DNA of 64,000 bases from Fallopia convolvulus (Eukaryota; Streptophyta; Magnoliopsida; Caryophyllales; Polygonaceae), in contig OZ024734.1 of the NCBI GenBank assembly GCA_964016875.1, forward strand, positions 53,674,622-53,738,621. Reading direction: 5' to 3'. Below the pieces are notes generated by a model. It worked only from the letters and a program-made list of their open reading frames with translations. It was not told the DNA's origin and did no database searches. The first letter of the stretch is position 1, and each line of letters starts with the position of its first letter. This document shows, in pieces, positions 11,875 to 23,485 of this stretch. The position numbers and the translations under genes are program-made.

Positions 11875-14800
11875 TCAAAGACAAGGATCCGGCAGATGTC
11901 ACTACTTTGAAAGAAATATTTAATGCCTGCGATAAGCCACAGGTGAAAGACTTCGGTGATTTAGCAATTCTGCAACATTTATTCAGTAAGGCCAAAGAAG
12001 ATGACCATTTTTTAGAGGAACACAGGAAGGCACCAGGGACGGATGTTGTGACTGACTTGGTACTTTCACATCCTAAGTCCATTTCCCTATTAAGAGCATT
12101 TCCATATGTGCTCATTATAGACGCTATGTATAAAGAGAACAGGTGTGTCTCATATGTACATGGATACGAGTACAATATATAATAATATGAATAATATGAT
12201 GTTATGTAGATGTGCTGACAGTGACAACTTCTCATGTGGGCAGGTACAATGTCCCTTTTTTTAAAGTTCTAGGCTATACACCCTCGGGGAAGAACTTTAA
12301 TGTAGCATGTGCTTTTATCAGTGCGGAGAGAGAAGATAACTATGTGTGGCTATTGAAACGTATTCGTCATCTGTGTAAGATTGTTGGAGGAGGGACACCT
12401 AAAACAATCGTGACAATGACAGATCCAGGCCAAGAACTTTTCAATGCAGTCAAACAGGCTTTTCCTCGCAGCAAACACCTCTTGGGCCGACCTCACATTT
12501 ATAAATGCATTGAAGATAGATGTTATGAAGACATGTGTGACTACAACATTGCAACTTTGTTTGTAAATGCTTGTAAGAATTTATTTGAGTCCAAGACGGA
12601 AGATGTGTATGAGAAACGCCTCGCTTTCATTGAGACTAATTGGAAGAGCAAGCAAGGGTTAATTGGATACCTGAAGCAAACATGGCTAACTCCATACAAA
12701 GATAAAATTGTATCTGTGTGGACTGATAAGACACTGCATTTTGGTACTCACACCATGGACAGGTAATTATCTTCCACTAGACGCAAGCATTCTTAATTTA
12801 ACATATCAGTGCACTCTCCACACACTTAATTAGTTTATTACAGGTCAGGAAGTTCTGATTTTGATAAATCACTGTCACTGAGACCTTCTGATGATTCCAG
12901 TTTTGAAGATCTGTGGTATGACCTAATCACGGAAATCAAGGGGCAGAGTGCTCAGATAGGGAATTCCTTTCTTCAGTTGAGCACAAATGTTCCTCCCGTT
13001 TGTAAGAGGATAGCTGAGTTGATTAAGTACGACATTTCAAATAAGGCATATGAAATTATGGCCCAAGAATATGATTGTGTGAAGAGTAGTGATAGATATG
13101 ATAGGGTATGTATGTGCCAGCTTCGGGTTTCACATGGTTTTCCCTGTGCACATGAGATGGAAAAATATGTGGCTAATCAGACTCCGATTCCTATTGAAGG
13201 ACCCAATGCTGTACATCGGTTCTGGCGGCAATTTACTCTAGACGTTAACATGCCCAAGAATCCATCTAATAAGGATTTTGTATATGATTTCGCGGTTGAC
13301 TTGTGCATGAGATTTAATGAGATGTCTGTAGATGAGCAGAAGAGATTTGAGCATGCAATAAAACAATTGGGAAGCGCAGATGCAGCCTCCGAGGACAGCA
13401 CACCTCCAAAGAACTTCTTCAAAAATTTTCTTTTTCCAGATGAAGGCTCCCCAACTCCAAAGATACTTCCACATGTGCACCCTACAATTGGCATCCATGG
13501 AATCCAGAAACAAATACTTCCACATGTCACTGCGTTGGGTGATCGAACGATTCTTCAACAGATTTTAACCCGTGTCATTAGGTTGTACTATTTTACGCGA
13601 CACAGGAAGGCACCAGGGACAAATGATGTGAGCGACTTGGTATTTGCACATCCTGACTCACTTAAATTGTTAAGGGCATTTCCTCATGTGCTCGTTATAG
13701 ATGCTACCTGCAAGGAGAATAGGTGTGTCTCATTTGTACGTAGCTAAATATATAGTATGTCATAATGTGATGTTATGTGGACCTGATGACAACTTCTCAT
13801 GTTTACAGGTATAATGTCCCTTTTTTCGAGGTTCTAGGCTTTACATCCACAGGGAGGAGATTTAATGTAGCATGCGCATTTATTAGTGCGGAGAGAGAAG
13901 ATAACTACATGTGGGTGTTGAACCAAATCAGTGAAATTTGTTGGTTTGTTGGAGAGACACCTAAAACAATCACGACAATGACAGATCAAGGCAAAGCACT
14001 TTTAATCAATGCAATGCAACAAGCTTTTCCTCACACCAAACATCTCTTGTCGGCATCCCATTTACAAAAACATTAAGGATAGAAGTTTGAAAGACACAAG
14101 TGCAAACAGCACTGCAACTGCATTTGCAGATGCTTGTAAGATTTTATTTGAGTCGGAGACTGAAATTGTGTACAAGGAACGACTAGCTTTCATGGAGGAT
14201 GATTGGAAGAGCAATAAGAGGTTAATTGATTACTTGAAGCAAACGTGGCTAACACCATACAAGGATAAAATTGTGTGTGCATGGAGTGACAAGGTGCTAC
14301 ATTTTGGCACTCAAACCATGGATGGGTAATTGTCTTCCACTACACTTAAGCATTGTTAATTAAATACATCACTTAAATTAATTTGTTTATTGCAGGGTAG
14401 AAACTGCTCTGAAAAATTTCCTGAGCAATTCTGATCACAGTTTTGACATTGCGTGGAGGGATCTACACAAGAAGCTTGAGTCACAATGTAACTCTATAAT
14501 GCATTCCTTTATCAGCTTTCCACAAAATCTTAAGGAGATGAAGGTCTTCGAGTCATTGCAGCACTCTGTTTCACATAAAGCATGTGAAATTATGGTCCGA
14601 GAATGTGTAGGTGTGAAGAGTCGTGATCCTAGCACGTGTGTATGTCAGCTCCAAGCGTCATATGGGTTGCCTTGTCCTCATGAGGTTGCCAAGTATGTGG
14701 CTGATCAGACTACCATTCCTCTCAAAGCTATACATAAGTTCTGGCAGCAAACTAGTCTACAAGTTGACGTGCCTGATGATCAGGCTAGTGGTGCCAGATC

Positions 14801-14882
14801 ATTCGTATTAGACTTGTTCATTAGATTTCGTAATATGTTTCCAGGTGAGCGAATAAGGTGCAAGTTTGCAGTGAATAAGATA

Positions 14883-15146
14883 ATGCAATCAGTTGAAGAA
14901 CCGCCAATAAGTTGTGGGCGGGATTCTGAACCGAAAGATTTTTCCAGTGGAGGTCATGCATCTCCCAAGACACATGTCATATCTTCAAGTAAGCCTGTGC
15001 TGACCGAATCGTATATGCAATCAGTTGAAGAACCGCCCATAAGTTGTGGGCATGATCCTGAACCTAAAGATTTTTCAAGTGGAGGTAATACATCTCCCAA
15101 GACAGTTGTCATATCTTCAAATAAGCCTGTGCCGACCGAATCATAT
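14883..15146 (+). repeat. 132-bp tandem duplication inside exon 5 of the transposase part
   Basis: Two units at 14883-15014 and 15015-15146, each 44 codons, starting MQSVEEPPISCG and ending near TESY. Copy 2 has one unit only, so the duplication is specific to copy 1. It lies in the linker between the second SWIM finger and the OTU-like tail. Confidence 0.88.
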
Positions 15147-16257
15147 ATGAAGCCGCAATGCATCCTTGACAGACCGTGCAACAATCCAGATGCGGATCCA
15201 CATGTCCATGAAAGTCCTCTCAACAAATCATATGTGAAGCCAGCGGAATACATCCCTGAAAAACCGAGCAACAAATCCTTCTTGGAGGGCCCATATATCC
15301 GTGAAATACCCAATTTTATGGTTCCATATGTCACTGATTTCTACGAAGATGATGTATGTGGACAGTCTGTATTCCAGGCCGTTGCAAAAAAAGTTGAGTA
15401 TGGTGAGAATGGATGGCGTAGGGTTCGAGCTGACCTGTTTAAGGAACTGGCGTCTCGTTCAGATGTATATGCACCCGTATTCGTTTCTGATACGGTTGAA
15501 AAAAATTCTCAAGGCGCTTGCAGTTTGGACCGCACCTGTGTATCTACCGGAAGGTCCAGAACAGCAGTTCTCTATCCTGGATATAGGACACATAGTGGCA
15601 ACATGTTATCAGCTTGTTTTTGTGGTATTGGGACAACAATGCATCACATTTCTTCCACTCTATGTAGATGATCAGGCTCGTTCGTCTAATATGAATGAGC
15701 TCTGCTTAGTGTCTTTGCATCATGGAAAAAGGCTCATATCGGTATGTATTGAATTCTCTCTTCTGGCTGTATGAACATGTATATTCATGTTTTGAATGAT
15801 CTTGCTCATTTTGCAGGTTACGATGGATAAAGGGTTCCCGTTGCCACGTGTTCACCTTTTGTGGGTCCATTATCATCACAAGAGTGTCGATGGATTAGAT
15901 CGTCGTTATGGTGACCGCTTTGAGAAGTATCAGTGGTTTCAAAGCTTTATGGGTCCGCTGCATCCTCTTGAAGTACATGACTAGACATATGTTTCATGAA
16001 GACATCAATCTAGTCTTTTTTTTGTGATGTACTGTATTGTGCAGTGTAGGATGCTATAAATGAATGTATGCTTCTTAAATCTGTTTGCAGAATAACCAGC
16101 TTCTGCTTCAAGATAACCGATGTGTGCAATATATTGATGGAAGTCATGTGGTAAGACCGTTGCGGATGGTGGTAAGAAAAAAAATTATTGGTCAAAGATT
16201 GTATTGCCACGTGGTAAGAAAAAAAAATTATTTTTTAAAACTGCCATTAGGGTATGT

Positions 16258-16462
16258 TTGTTTATTGTGTGGAGGTCTCTACACAAGAAACTTGAGTCAC
16301 AAAGTGTTTCTATACTGCCTTCTTTTGTCAGCTTTCCACAAAATCTTACGAAGATAAAAGCTTTCATGTATTTGCAGCACTCTGTTTCGCATAAAGCGTG
16401 TGAAATTAAGGCCCGAGAATATGAATGTGTGATGAGTACTGTTGGTAAAAAATCATAGCACG
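16258..16462 (+). pseudogene. Fragment of the transposase exon (extra partial copy)
   Basis: About 200 bp encodes a stretch starting SLHKKLESQSVSIL and including FPQNLTKIKAF and HSVSHKACEIKAREYE, then stops after GKKS. It matches exon 10 of copy 2 (about 53945-54130) more closely than the neighbouring copy 1 exon (about 14452-14640). It is therefore not a simple tandem echo of copy 1 but a scrap from another family member. A short direct repeat (GGTAAGAAAAAAAAATTAT-like) precedes it at 16170 and 16215. Confidence 0.75.
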
Positions 16463-16708
16463 TGTATTGTAATTAAAAAATTTAAAATAAATGTAATTTT
16501 TTCAAAAAAATAATAATAGCGGGTTTCAAGTTTTAACCCAATCGAGGTCCAGTTAGTCGGGTTCGAGTCTTTCTACGACTCATTAATTTTCGGACCGGGT
16601 TTCAGCCCATTTGAACGGTTCGGGTTGGGTTGGGTCGAGTTAGGACAACTATAATATTGTTGATAGTTTCAATACATGTATTTTTTTTTGTCAGATAGAA
16701 GAAACTTA
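16463..16708. other. Short repeat-rich spacer
   Basis: Contains 'gggttcgagt/gggtttcagccc' style low-complexity repeats similar to 480-830. No gene seen. Confidence 0.4.
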
Positions 16709-17886
16709 GGGTTCGTTTAATTGGTATCGATATCTCAAGGATATCGGTATGAGATATGGGTATGAGATTTGATATCTATATAGTTGTTTGGTATGTTATA
16801 AATACGAGTCATATCTCATACCTTATGTTTGGTAAAATAATATTTTGATATGAGATATCACATTATTATTTATGTAAAATAATTTAGACTATTAAGTTAT
16901 CAAATATATAAATATTTATTAAACTAATCTTAACTGAAAAATATAAAAACCCTAATCGAGCTTCAATTTGAACATATTTTCAAAACATGTGTAAAATCGA
17001 ACATTTTAGCACCAAATTTCTCAAATTAAACAAAAATTAAGCAAAACAAATGAAGTCCCAATAATAATTTAGTACAATAGCATCCAAAAAAAGTCAGCAA
17101 AGTTTTATGGGGGTGAGAGATGCAAGACATTGATGTGGTGGACTGAGGAGAGAGAAGCAGATAAAGAAAAGCTGTGAGATGGAAGGGATAGGATGGCAAG
17201 GGTGAAGTGGTCGTGGCAGCCTGCGAGCTCCATCTACTGAGTGACAATGGTGGGGTTTTTGGAAAGAAATAAGAAAAGATTTAGGGGAGGAGATGAAAGA
17301 GATGTGGGATGAGATTTGAGAGGCAAAGATATCATCCATACCCCTCTGGCCCTCTTTTCTTCAGTATAACAAGTTAAAAAGAAAATGAGTATATGAGATA
17401 TCAAAAGATTTCTGATATCTATTCCCAACAATACCAAACACTAGATATAGTCTCATATTGTTAAGAACCCGAGTAGGATCCTTAACGCTTGGTAAAGAGC
17501 TTTGGAGGAGAACACTACAACTAGGGCTAAAAGGAAATTCTTATTAATCAATACCTTCTCCTGACAGTTTACAGGATACTTAAATAGCCCAGGGATGATT
17601 CAATAAAAAGCGACTCGGGAAAGAATCACCCCAAAAGAAAACCCGAGAAGACCGATAACAGCTAGTTCGTACACGGTAACTTGAAAAATCCTTAATTAAA
17701 CAATAAAATGTCTTATAAAAATAAATCAACCCCGCAGCTTTGCTGGGGGTTTCCTGACGCGAGCCGACCTTCTTGGCTTAGGCGTCTCCCATGGACCGTC
17801 GTCCTCTGCTGAACCAGGCTGTGCCGTATCATGAGCCGTATCACATATCCATATCTCATATCTATATATCAATACCAAACGGGCCC
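16709..17886. mobile_element. PIF/Harbinger-type non-autonomous element, split by a solo LTR
   Basis: The ends are inverted: GGGTTCGTTTAATTGGTATC at 16709 and the reverse of GGGCCCGTTTGGTATTGATA at 17886. It is flanked by TTA on both sides (16706-16708 and 17887-17889). A 3-bp TTA duplication with a GGSYYCGTTTGG-type end fits the PIF/Harbinger superfamily (Tourist-like). Without the inserted LTR and its TSD it is about 790 bp and has no transposase. It carries many GATATC/ATACC inverted words. Non-coding. Confidence 0.7.
17459..17843. mobile_element. Solo LTR nested in the PIF/Harbinger-type element
   Basis: 385 bp begins TGTTAAGAACCC and ends GAGCCGTATCA. It is flanked by the 5-bp duplication CATAT (17454-17458 and 17844-17848). 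No internal retrotransposon sequence remains, so it is a solo LTR or a short TRIM-type element. It inserted after the host TIR element. Confidence 0.78.
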
Positions 17887-17984
17887 TTAACTCATTAAAC
17901 AAGAAAAAAAAATCTAACTCGTAACCTAATAATTAGATATGTCATTATTAATTAGCTATCCTCAATCCTATTTTTTTTATTGTA

Positions 17985-18442
17985 GTGTTAATGTTACTTT
18001 TACAAGTTCCTCTGGGGCAACATCATCATCTGTGTCATATAAATTTGGTCGTTCTTCCTCCAGAGAAGCTAAGGGATCATATGCTGGTTGTTGAGTGGTG
18101 CGTGTCACCGTGTCACGAAAAGATTTTACAGCATTTTCCAACATCGGGAACTGGGTTCCATGCAAAGCGAGCATCATCGGCTGGGCGGATGAACAATGGA
18201 CACTGTCCACTTCCATCCCCGAGGGAGGGGGTGTCACCGCAGGAGGGTGACCAGGCGACTTGGCCATCGAATGACCAAGTCGAGTTGAGTACCGGGGGAC
18301 AGAAAGCTAAGATTGTCGGCGAGAACTCAGCCCAAAAGAGAGCGTTTTAGTTTTTGGTTTGTATGAAAGATAGGCCACTTGCGAAACCCGAAAGGAACTT
18401 GAAAAGTTAATGTAAGACGTGCTTGTAAAAGTAACATTAATT
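17985..18442 (-). other. Inverted-repeat-bounded segment with a gene-like 96-codon stretch
   Basis: Inverted repeats GTTAATGTTACTTTTACAAG (17987-18006) and CTTGTAAAAGTAACATTAAT (18422-18441) bracket a segment less AT-rich than its surroundings. On the minus strand, 18267-17977 is an open frame starting MAKSPGHPPAVTPPPSG and containing an acidic DTDDDVAPEEL stretch. I do not recognise the protein. It could be a TIR element carrying a captured gene fragment, or a retroelement gag scrap. Confidence 0.35.
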
Positions 18443-18639
18443 GTTGCAGTTTTTTGTGGGTTAAACGAGAGTTTTTAGAGTTAATTATAACATCCTTACT
18501 TTGTGTGTAATTACTTAAAATGTCATTTAACTTAGATCGGAGGGAGTACTCTCTAAACCCACAAACTGACACTACATTAATTAATTAAATATGCATTTAA
18601 AAGACTTTGTGGAAGATATTATCATGGGATTGTAATATT

Positions 18640-19720
18640 AGTTATTTTTTTAGGATAAATTTGATTTTTTTTTTCTAGACGACTTTCTAAGAACCGCTTA
18701 GCAAAGTCGTTACCTATTTTGACCATATGGTAGGAACTCAGGTCTAAGAATTTACAAGTGATAGAAAGTAATCATGTGAAATGATTTTCTTAGTTCACAT
18801 AAATTATAAAATCGCTCGGACAAATTTTAGAATTTTCCGAACAAGTTTCGAAGACTCGCTTTATAAAATCGTTACGCGTTACGATCATATTAATGGAATT
18901 TATTCCTATAAAATTCAAGGTGATAGAATAAAATAATTCGAGTTGATTTTATTAACCAACATAATTTTTAGAATCACTTTCATAAAAGAAGTATCTTGAT
19001 CGGGTGAAACCCGTTTAATTAGTTATTAGTACGTTAAGGTTATACTTTGGAACATAAACCTTGAAATTAAAAGTAACAAATAAAAATTATCTGAGTTAAT
19101 TTTATTAATCTACGTAATTTTTAGCCTCGTTTCTATAAAAGGAGTATTACTTTGGAAAGCACTTTAATTATGTATTTCGATCAATTCAACTAGTTAGTGA
19201 TTACATCAGGGTTGAAATGACACAAATCGGTAGAGCATGTAATTGAAATGACCCAAATTGGATTATGAAGTATCTTTGGCTCAATTAAGCTTAGCTTAGA
19301 GGCTCTGCTAATTAATTGTGCTGTACCAAATTTTCACAATAAAGGATCAAAAAACCTAATTTTCAGGGTTTAAAGTAATCTCAAAATTGTAAATCAACAA
19401 ATTCTCAATAATTGAAATATTGTAGTCAACATAGGCAGATCTCCAAGACGACAGAAGTGGGAGAACATAGGCTTGATTTTAGAGTTTCGAATTTACCTTT
19501 AATGTCCTTTCCTTTTGTTTTGGGAGGCATTTTAAAACTTAAATTGGTAGATTTCCTCAACAATTATTGAAAGATGGACGAACAATAGATCGAAGGGAGT
19601 GAGATTTGAGGTAAATTGAAGGAGATGGAAGAAGAGAGGCGGAAGAGACGATGGAAGAGAGCATGAGCTAGATCGAGTTTTAGAGAGAATAAGATGGGTA
19701 TTTTTTTTTAAGTTATAAAA
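18640..19720. repeat. Degraded Ty3-type LTR-like repeat
   Basis: At least three degenerate internal repeats are visible, around 18751, 18921 and 19061, each with 'aag/gatagaataaaat...gattttatt...cataattttta' order. The same order of words occurs near the 5' end of the 2.7-kb solo LTR at 39974 (about 40241-40310). This suggests relic LTR sequence of the same class. No borders or coding potential. 18443-18639 and 19721-20197 are AT-rich with nothing recognised. Confidence 0.35.
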
Positions 19721-20197
19721 GGAATATGTATTTTTAGTTATTTACAAATTTATCACCGTCCCTTATTTCTTCCTTTTTCAATTAACGATTTTTTTAATAT
19801 ATATCCTAAGCTCCTTAAAATGGTAAGAAAATCTGGCGAATTTGCATATATGCCCCAAAAAAGGTTGGTAAAATGAAAAACACCCTTCTTTAGGTTAAAT
19901 AGCAAGGTGTACCCTTTTGGGCATTTTTTATAATAAAAACTTTTGTTTTTCTATTCACTACTAAATCATAAAATAAAAAAATTTATTATAAAAAAAAGGA
20001 AAAAACGTTCCTTATAAAAAATAAAATTGTTAAATAAAAAGTGTGATAAAAAAGAAAAAAGGATATGTAATCTTATAATTTGATAAGATCTAATATGTCA
20101 AGATCTTAAACTCACATTTAATAATCTTATTTAATAATAAGAAATGATAATAAAATAATAAAAAGAATATATAATCATAAAATATCATTATCGTGGT

Positions 20198-20572
20198 TTA
20201 CACTAGTTGAATAGAAACCCTAAATCCTAATTGTTCTTCTTGCCTTAAAGTATCAACGGTGCTCATAGAGAAAACTATCAGAGAAGAATATCGGGATCTC
20301 CACCATTGTGATTGTAAACGTCTTTCCAGCCCCAGTTTGCCCATAAGCAAATAGTCAATCACAATAGCCACCCTCGTTTGCTGCAACATCACTTCTGTGT
20401 CCTTGCTCATCTCCATTTTCTCCAGCAAGTTTGCCCTAGACTTTTCCCCTTTGAACCTAAACAAGTCCTCCATGTCCTTCGCCACTTCGTATTTGATCTT
20501 CAACGGAGGCTTGGCTCTTCTATTCCGTACACCGACGTTCGAGAGGTCATCAGAAACTACCCCCACCGGCAT
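20198..20572 (-). pseudogene. Relic with a kinesin-motor P-loop
   Basis: Reading the minus strand around 20352-20305 gives FAYGQTGAGKTFTI, the signature P-loop of kinesin motor domains. Degraded sequence like the following kinesin segment comes next, then loss of frame. Another frame reads through 20572-20198 (124 codons) without clear homology. The scrap sits in AT-rich DNA with no introns or flanking kinesin exons, so it is a fragment, perhaps carried by a transposon. The rest of the region to 21090 shows nothing. Confidence 0.4.
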
Positions 20573-21090
20573 CGTGGGTTTGACAGAGCTTCACTTTCTC
20601 CTGTAAGGGGTGGATTTGGGGCGGGAAAACCTCCTTCTAGGTCGATTGGGAAAAGCTCAGAGTAGAGATGGCTGAGTTTGAAAAGACGTGTAGGAAGTTG
20701 ATTGTGGATCCTTCAAGAGCTTCTCCATTTTTTTTGTGAAGAAATGACGAGGGAGATGTCTGGTAATCAGATGCCCAAATGGGGTGTCAAGTATAGGGCT
20801 AGTATAGAAATGCTCGATAATTTTTTTTTCACTTTTGTAATTTTTCATTTATTTTTTAATAGAATAATATTCAAATGAAATCAATTATTTAAATTTTTTT
20901 GCTAAAAATCGAAAAATTTGAGATTTGGGCATTCTTGCAATTAAATTGGTTATTTAGTTAATTAATTTGGGTATTAATGCAAATGTGAAAAAATGATGGC
21001 ATTTTTATAATTATAAACTTTTTTTGGGGCATGGACTACTATTAACACTATTATATTATAAATTCACATTTATTTAGGATTAATTAAATT

Positions 21091-22040
21091 TTATAAAAGG
21101 GTTCCTTTTTCAATTATGGACCTTTCTTGGTCTCTTTCTTTTTCAGACCGTGGCTGCCAACGATGGAGCGGCGACGCTCTCATCCAATCCCCATACTCCT
21201 GGTGAATTCCTTTTGGCTCCTTCGTTGTACAATCCATCTCAACATGACCCACGCAGCCGCATGAGTAACAATAGTTTGGTAACCTTTTATACTTTATATC
21301 AACCCATACTTTCTTCCCATTTATTTTCATGATCAAACCCCTGCGTAAAGGCTTCAGCACATTGATCAGAACCCTGACTCAGAGATAATGAGCACACACA
21401 AGAAATTCGTCTTCATCTACTTCCTGCAAACCCCCAAAAGCTCGTCCAATCGCTTCAGCAGTCTCCTTCGTCATTGCATCGATGGGAAGATCGTATACCC
21501 TAATCCAGAATGGAACTGAATCAACTACTATCTTTGATGGCTGTTCGAACCCCGGCTCTTTCAACGCCAATAATGTCCTATCAAAAGACCAGGGACCTCC
21601 TTTGAGCACCACATCCATGTCGTCCTTGTCAGCAAAGGTAAATATAAAAAGGTTATGACGCAATTCTCTAAAGATGAAGCCCCGACGCAACTTCCATGCA
21701 CCCGTCATCGTTGCTTTTAGGGCAAAACTGTTGAAAGGCCTTTGTGTCATTAACAATCCAAGAAGAGTCGATCTTTGTGAAGTTCCAATGCCCTTACTTG
21801 GATCAACAGTTGCTTCAACTTCAGCATATTCATTTTCTGTCAATTGAAAATCTCTTCTCTTTCCATGCTCATCCATCTGCAAACCCTAAAAAACTGACCT
21901 CTATGCACTTTCCACCACTGGCGAACCCCGCACGATACCGGCGAGAAACCCTAGCCCCCACGGCCCTAGATCGGAGAGATGGCTGAAAGTTATCGGAAGT
22001 TGCCAAGAGAACTATCGCCGAAAAAACGCTCTCAATGCCC
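21091..22040 (-). pseudogene. LINE ORF1 (DUF4283 plus CCHC knuckle) fragment
   Basis: On the minus strand one frame runs from ATG 21882 to 21091 with a single internal TGA at 21379-21381. The first part has the DUF4283 signature (FKATMTGAW-like start, FTFADKDDMDVVLKGGPWSFDR, VPFWIRVYDLP). The second has the knuckle region (PNYCYSCGCVGHVEMDC, a CX2CX4HX4C). This is the nucleic-acid-binding ORF1/gag-like protein of plant LINEs. No endonuclease or reverse transcriptase follows; the copy is cut at its 3' side. That is unusual because LINE copies are normally truncated at the 5' side. The probable 5' leader extends to about 22040. Confidence 0.75.
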
Positions 22041-22861
22041 TAGGTTTTTTTTCACTTTAGTCATATAAAGGAACGGATTTTCTAATGTGTGTCCATGGAC
22101 ACACAATAAGAATACTATTTTTAGTAAATCTGATAATTGTTTGTTAGCTTTATTTTTTTAAAAAGGTCCATGGTTCATTCGTAATTATATTAGAAGTTAG
22201 GCTTCCTTACCAAAAACTTACTCGTAACAAATTATTCTTCCGATCTTTCCGTATTTTTTTTTTTAAATCTACTTAACAAGTTTAACAAGTTATTTAGGAA
22301 TTTTCCCCCCTTAATTAAAATCTTACTTATTTCGTTGGAAAAAAACAATTGAATAAACGTAGAGAATAAGCAAGATAATGCGTGCTACGAAAAATAAGAT
22401 ACGGAGTAACTAGCTAAGACCACCTTAGATAATTACCTAAATTATTTCAATGATATCTTTTTCTAATTTGAAATCAACAAATTTTCAAGACCCATAACAA
22501 ACCTAGAGATAGTAATTATATTATCTGACAAATTAGATCTTCTTACTTGATACTCCGTACTACTATGTAATATTTTTTGGAATGCTAAAAAAAAAGATAT
22601 AATACGACATATTTTTGGTAGTAAAATATAGTACGACATAAGACTAATCCTTTGATAACTAACAAAATATATATCTAATATTAATAACTAACAAAATCAC
22701 ATGGTCCCACATATATAGAAATATTCCTTATATAATTAACCGTATATGTAAATATAGAAACCCTATATTTATACGTAGGATATCCCATGTAAAGATATAT
22801 ATAGTTTGACGAAGTAGCTAGTAATATAGAATTTTCGTACAGACAACAACGTACTACAACA
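22041..22861. other. AT-rich upstream region of the first RING gene
   Basis: No gene seen. TATA-like sequences and a TTTGAC word (about 22807) lie in the 150 bp before the RING ATG. Their role is not established. Confidence 0.35.
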
Positions 22862-23485
22862 ATGGCTGCTACGAATTACCAGACATATGGGCTAGAAGGA
22901 TTGACCCACGTCGTCGAGAATTGGATCGACGCGGCATCGGGCCTGGCAAGTCGCGTCTCTGTGACGCCGATGGTGTGCGTGGACGCCAGGCCCAATCTAC
23001 GGCTGCGCTGCCTCATATTGTCTGCGGGCGACGTCGAACACCTCTCTTTCAAGCTTTACGGCAGTATCTCACCGGATAACAGAGAAGCCCTTGGTCGGTT
23101 TCTTGACGGCCAAGGCATCTCCTCAGTGGCCCGCGACGATGTCGTCCGCCTCATCTTCTCCCTATACCCTGATGAGGAGGAGGCGGTGCTAGCGCGTGTA
23201 AGGATCGAGATGTACTACGATGACGACGTGATCATGCCCGTGGATGATGATCAGGCGAGTGTAGATGATGATTTGGAATGTTTATTGATGGAGAAGGTTG
23301 TTGCGGGCGAGGGGGTGGCCGCGGAGATCGGGGAGACGAGGTGTGCGGTTTGCTTGGACGAGTTCTCGACGGGGACTGAGGTGATGTTGACGCAATGCTG
23401 CCATTTATTTCACGAGGATTGCATCGGTAGATGGATCAAGACTCGCGTCGTTTGTCCCATGTGTCGTTATGATCTTTCGAGGTAA
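22862..23485 (+). CDS. RING-H2 zinc-finger protein (probable E3 ubiquitin ligase), copy 1
   Basis: A single-exon frame of 207 aa. The C-terminus (about residues 161-203) is a RING-H2 finger: CAVC, then CCHLFHEDC, then CPMC, giving the C-x2-C...C-x-H-x2-H-x2-C...C-x2-C ligands. RING-H2 proteins usually act as E3 ubiquitin ligases that recruit an E2 enzyme; the substrate is unknown. The N-terminal 160 residues contain conserved blocks shared with the second copy at 44675 (ASGLASRVSVTPM, RDDVVRLIFSLYPDEEE, VDDDQASVDD), and I do not recognise this domain. No signal peptide or membrane helix is evident. The ATG is in the context AACAATGGCTGCT, the same as in copy 2. A relic of the chimeric locus follows at 24061. 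Confidence 0.85.
   Translation: MAATNYQTYGLEGLTHVVENWIDAASGLASRVSVTPMVCVDARPNLRLRCLILSAGDVEHLSFKLYGSISPDNREALGRFLDGQGISSVARDDVVRLIFSLYPDEEEAVLARVRIEMYYDDDVIMPVDDDQASVDDDLECLLMEKVVAGEGVAAEIGETRCAVCLDEFSTGTEVMLTQCCHLFHEDCIGRWIKTRVVCPMCRYDLSR

Larger units (their letters stand above)
11490..15984 (+). pseudogene. Broken double MULE-transposase/SWIM/OTU-like gene (copy 1)
   Basis: Exons mirror copy 2: about 11490-12142, 12244-12762, 12844-13722, 13809-14325, 14396-15741 and 15817-15984. Module 1 has LLRAFPYVLIIDAMYKEN, REDNYVWLL and TMTDPGQ, then a SWIM finger (CMCQ...PCAH). Module 2 repeats these with FPHVLVIDATCKEN, TMTDQGK and CVCQ...PCPH. The tail is OTU-like and ends VHD*. Two frameshifts break it relative to copy 2: a 2-bp loss near 14049 in module 2, and an extra A in the A-run at 15499-15505 in the tail. 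The linking exon of copy 2 (start 51119) has no counterpart, because DNA matching about 50840-51270 is missing. It probably descends from a functional gene now decayed. Confidence 0.8.
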
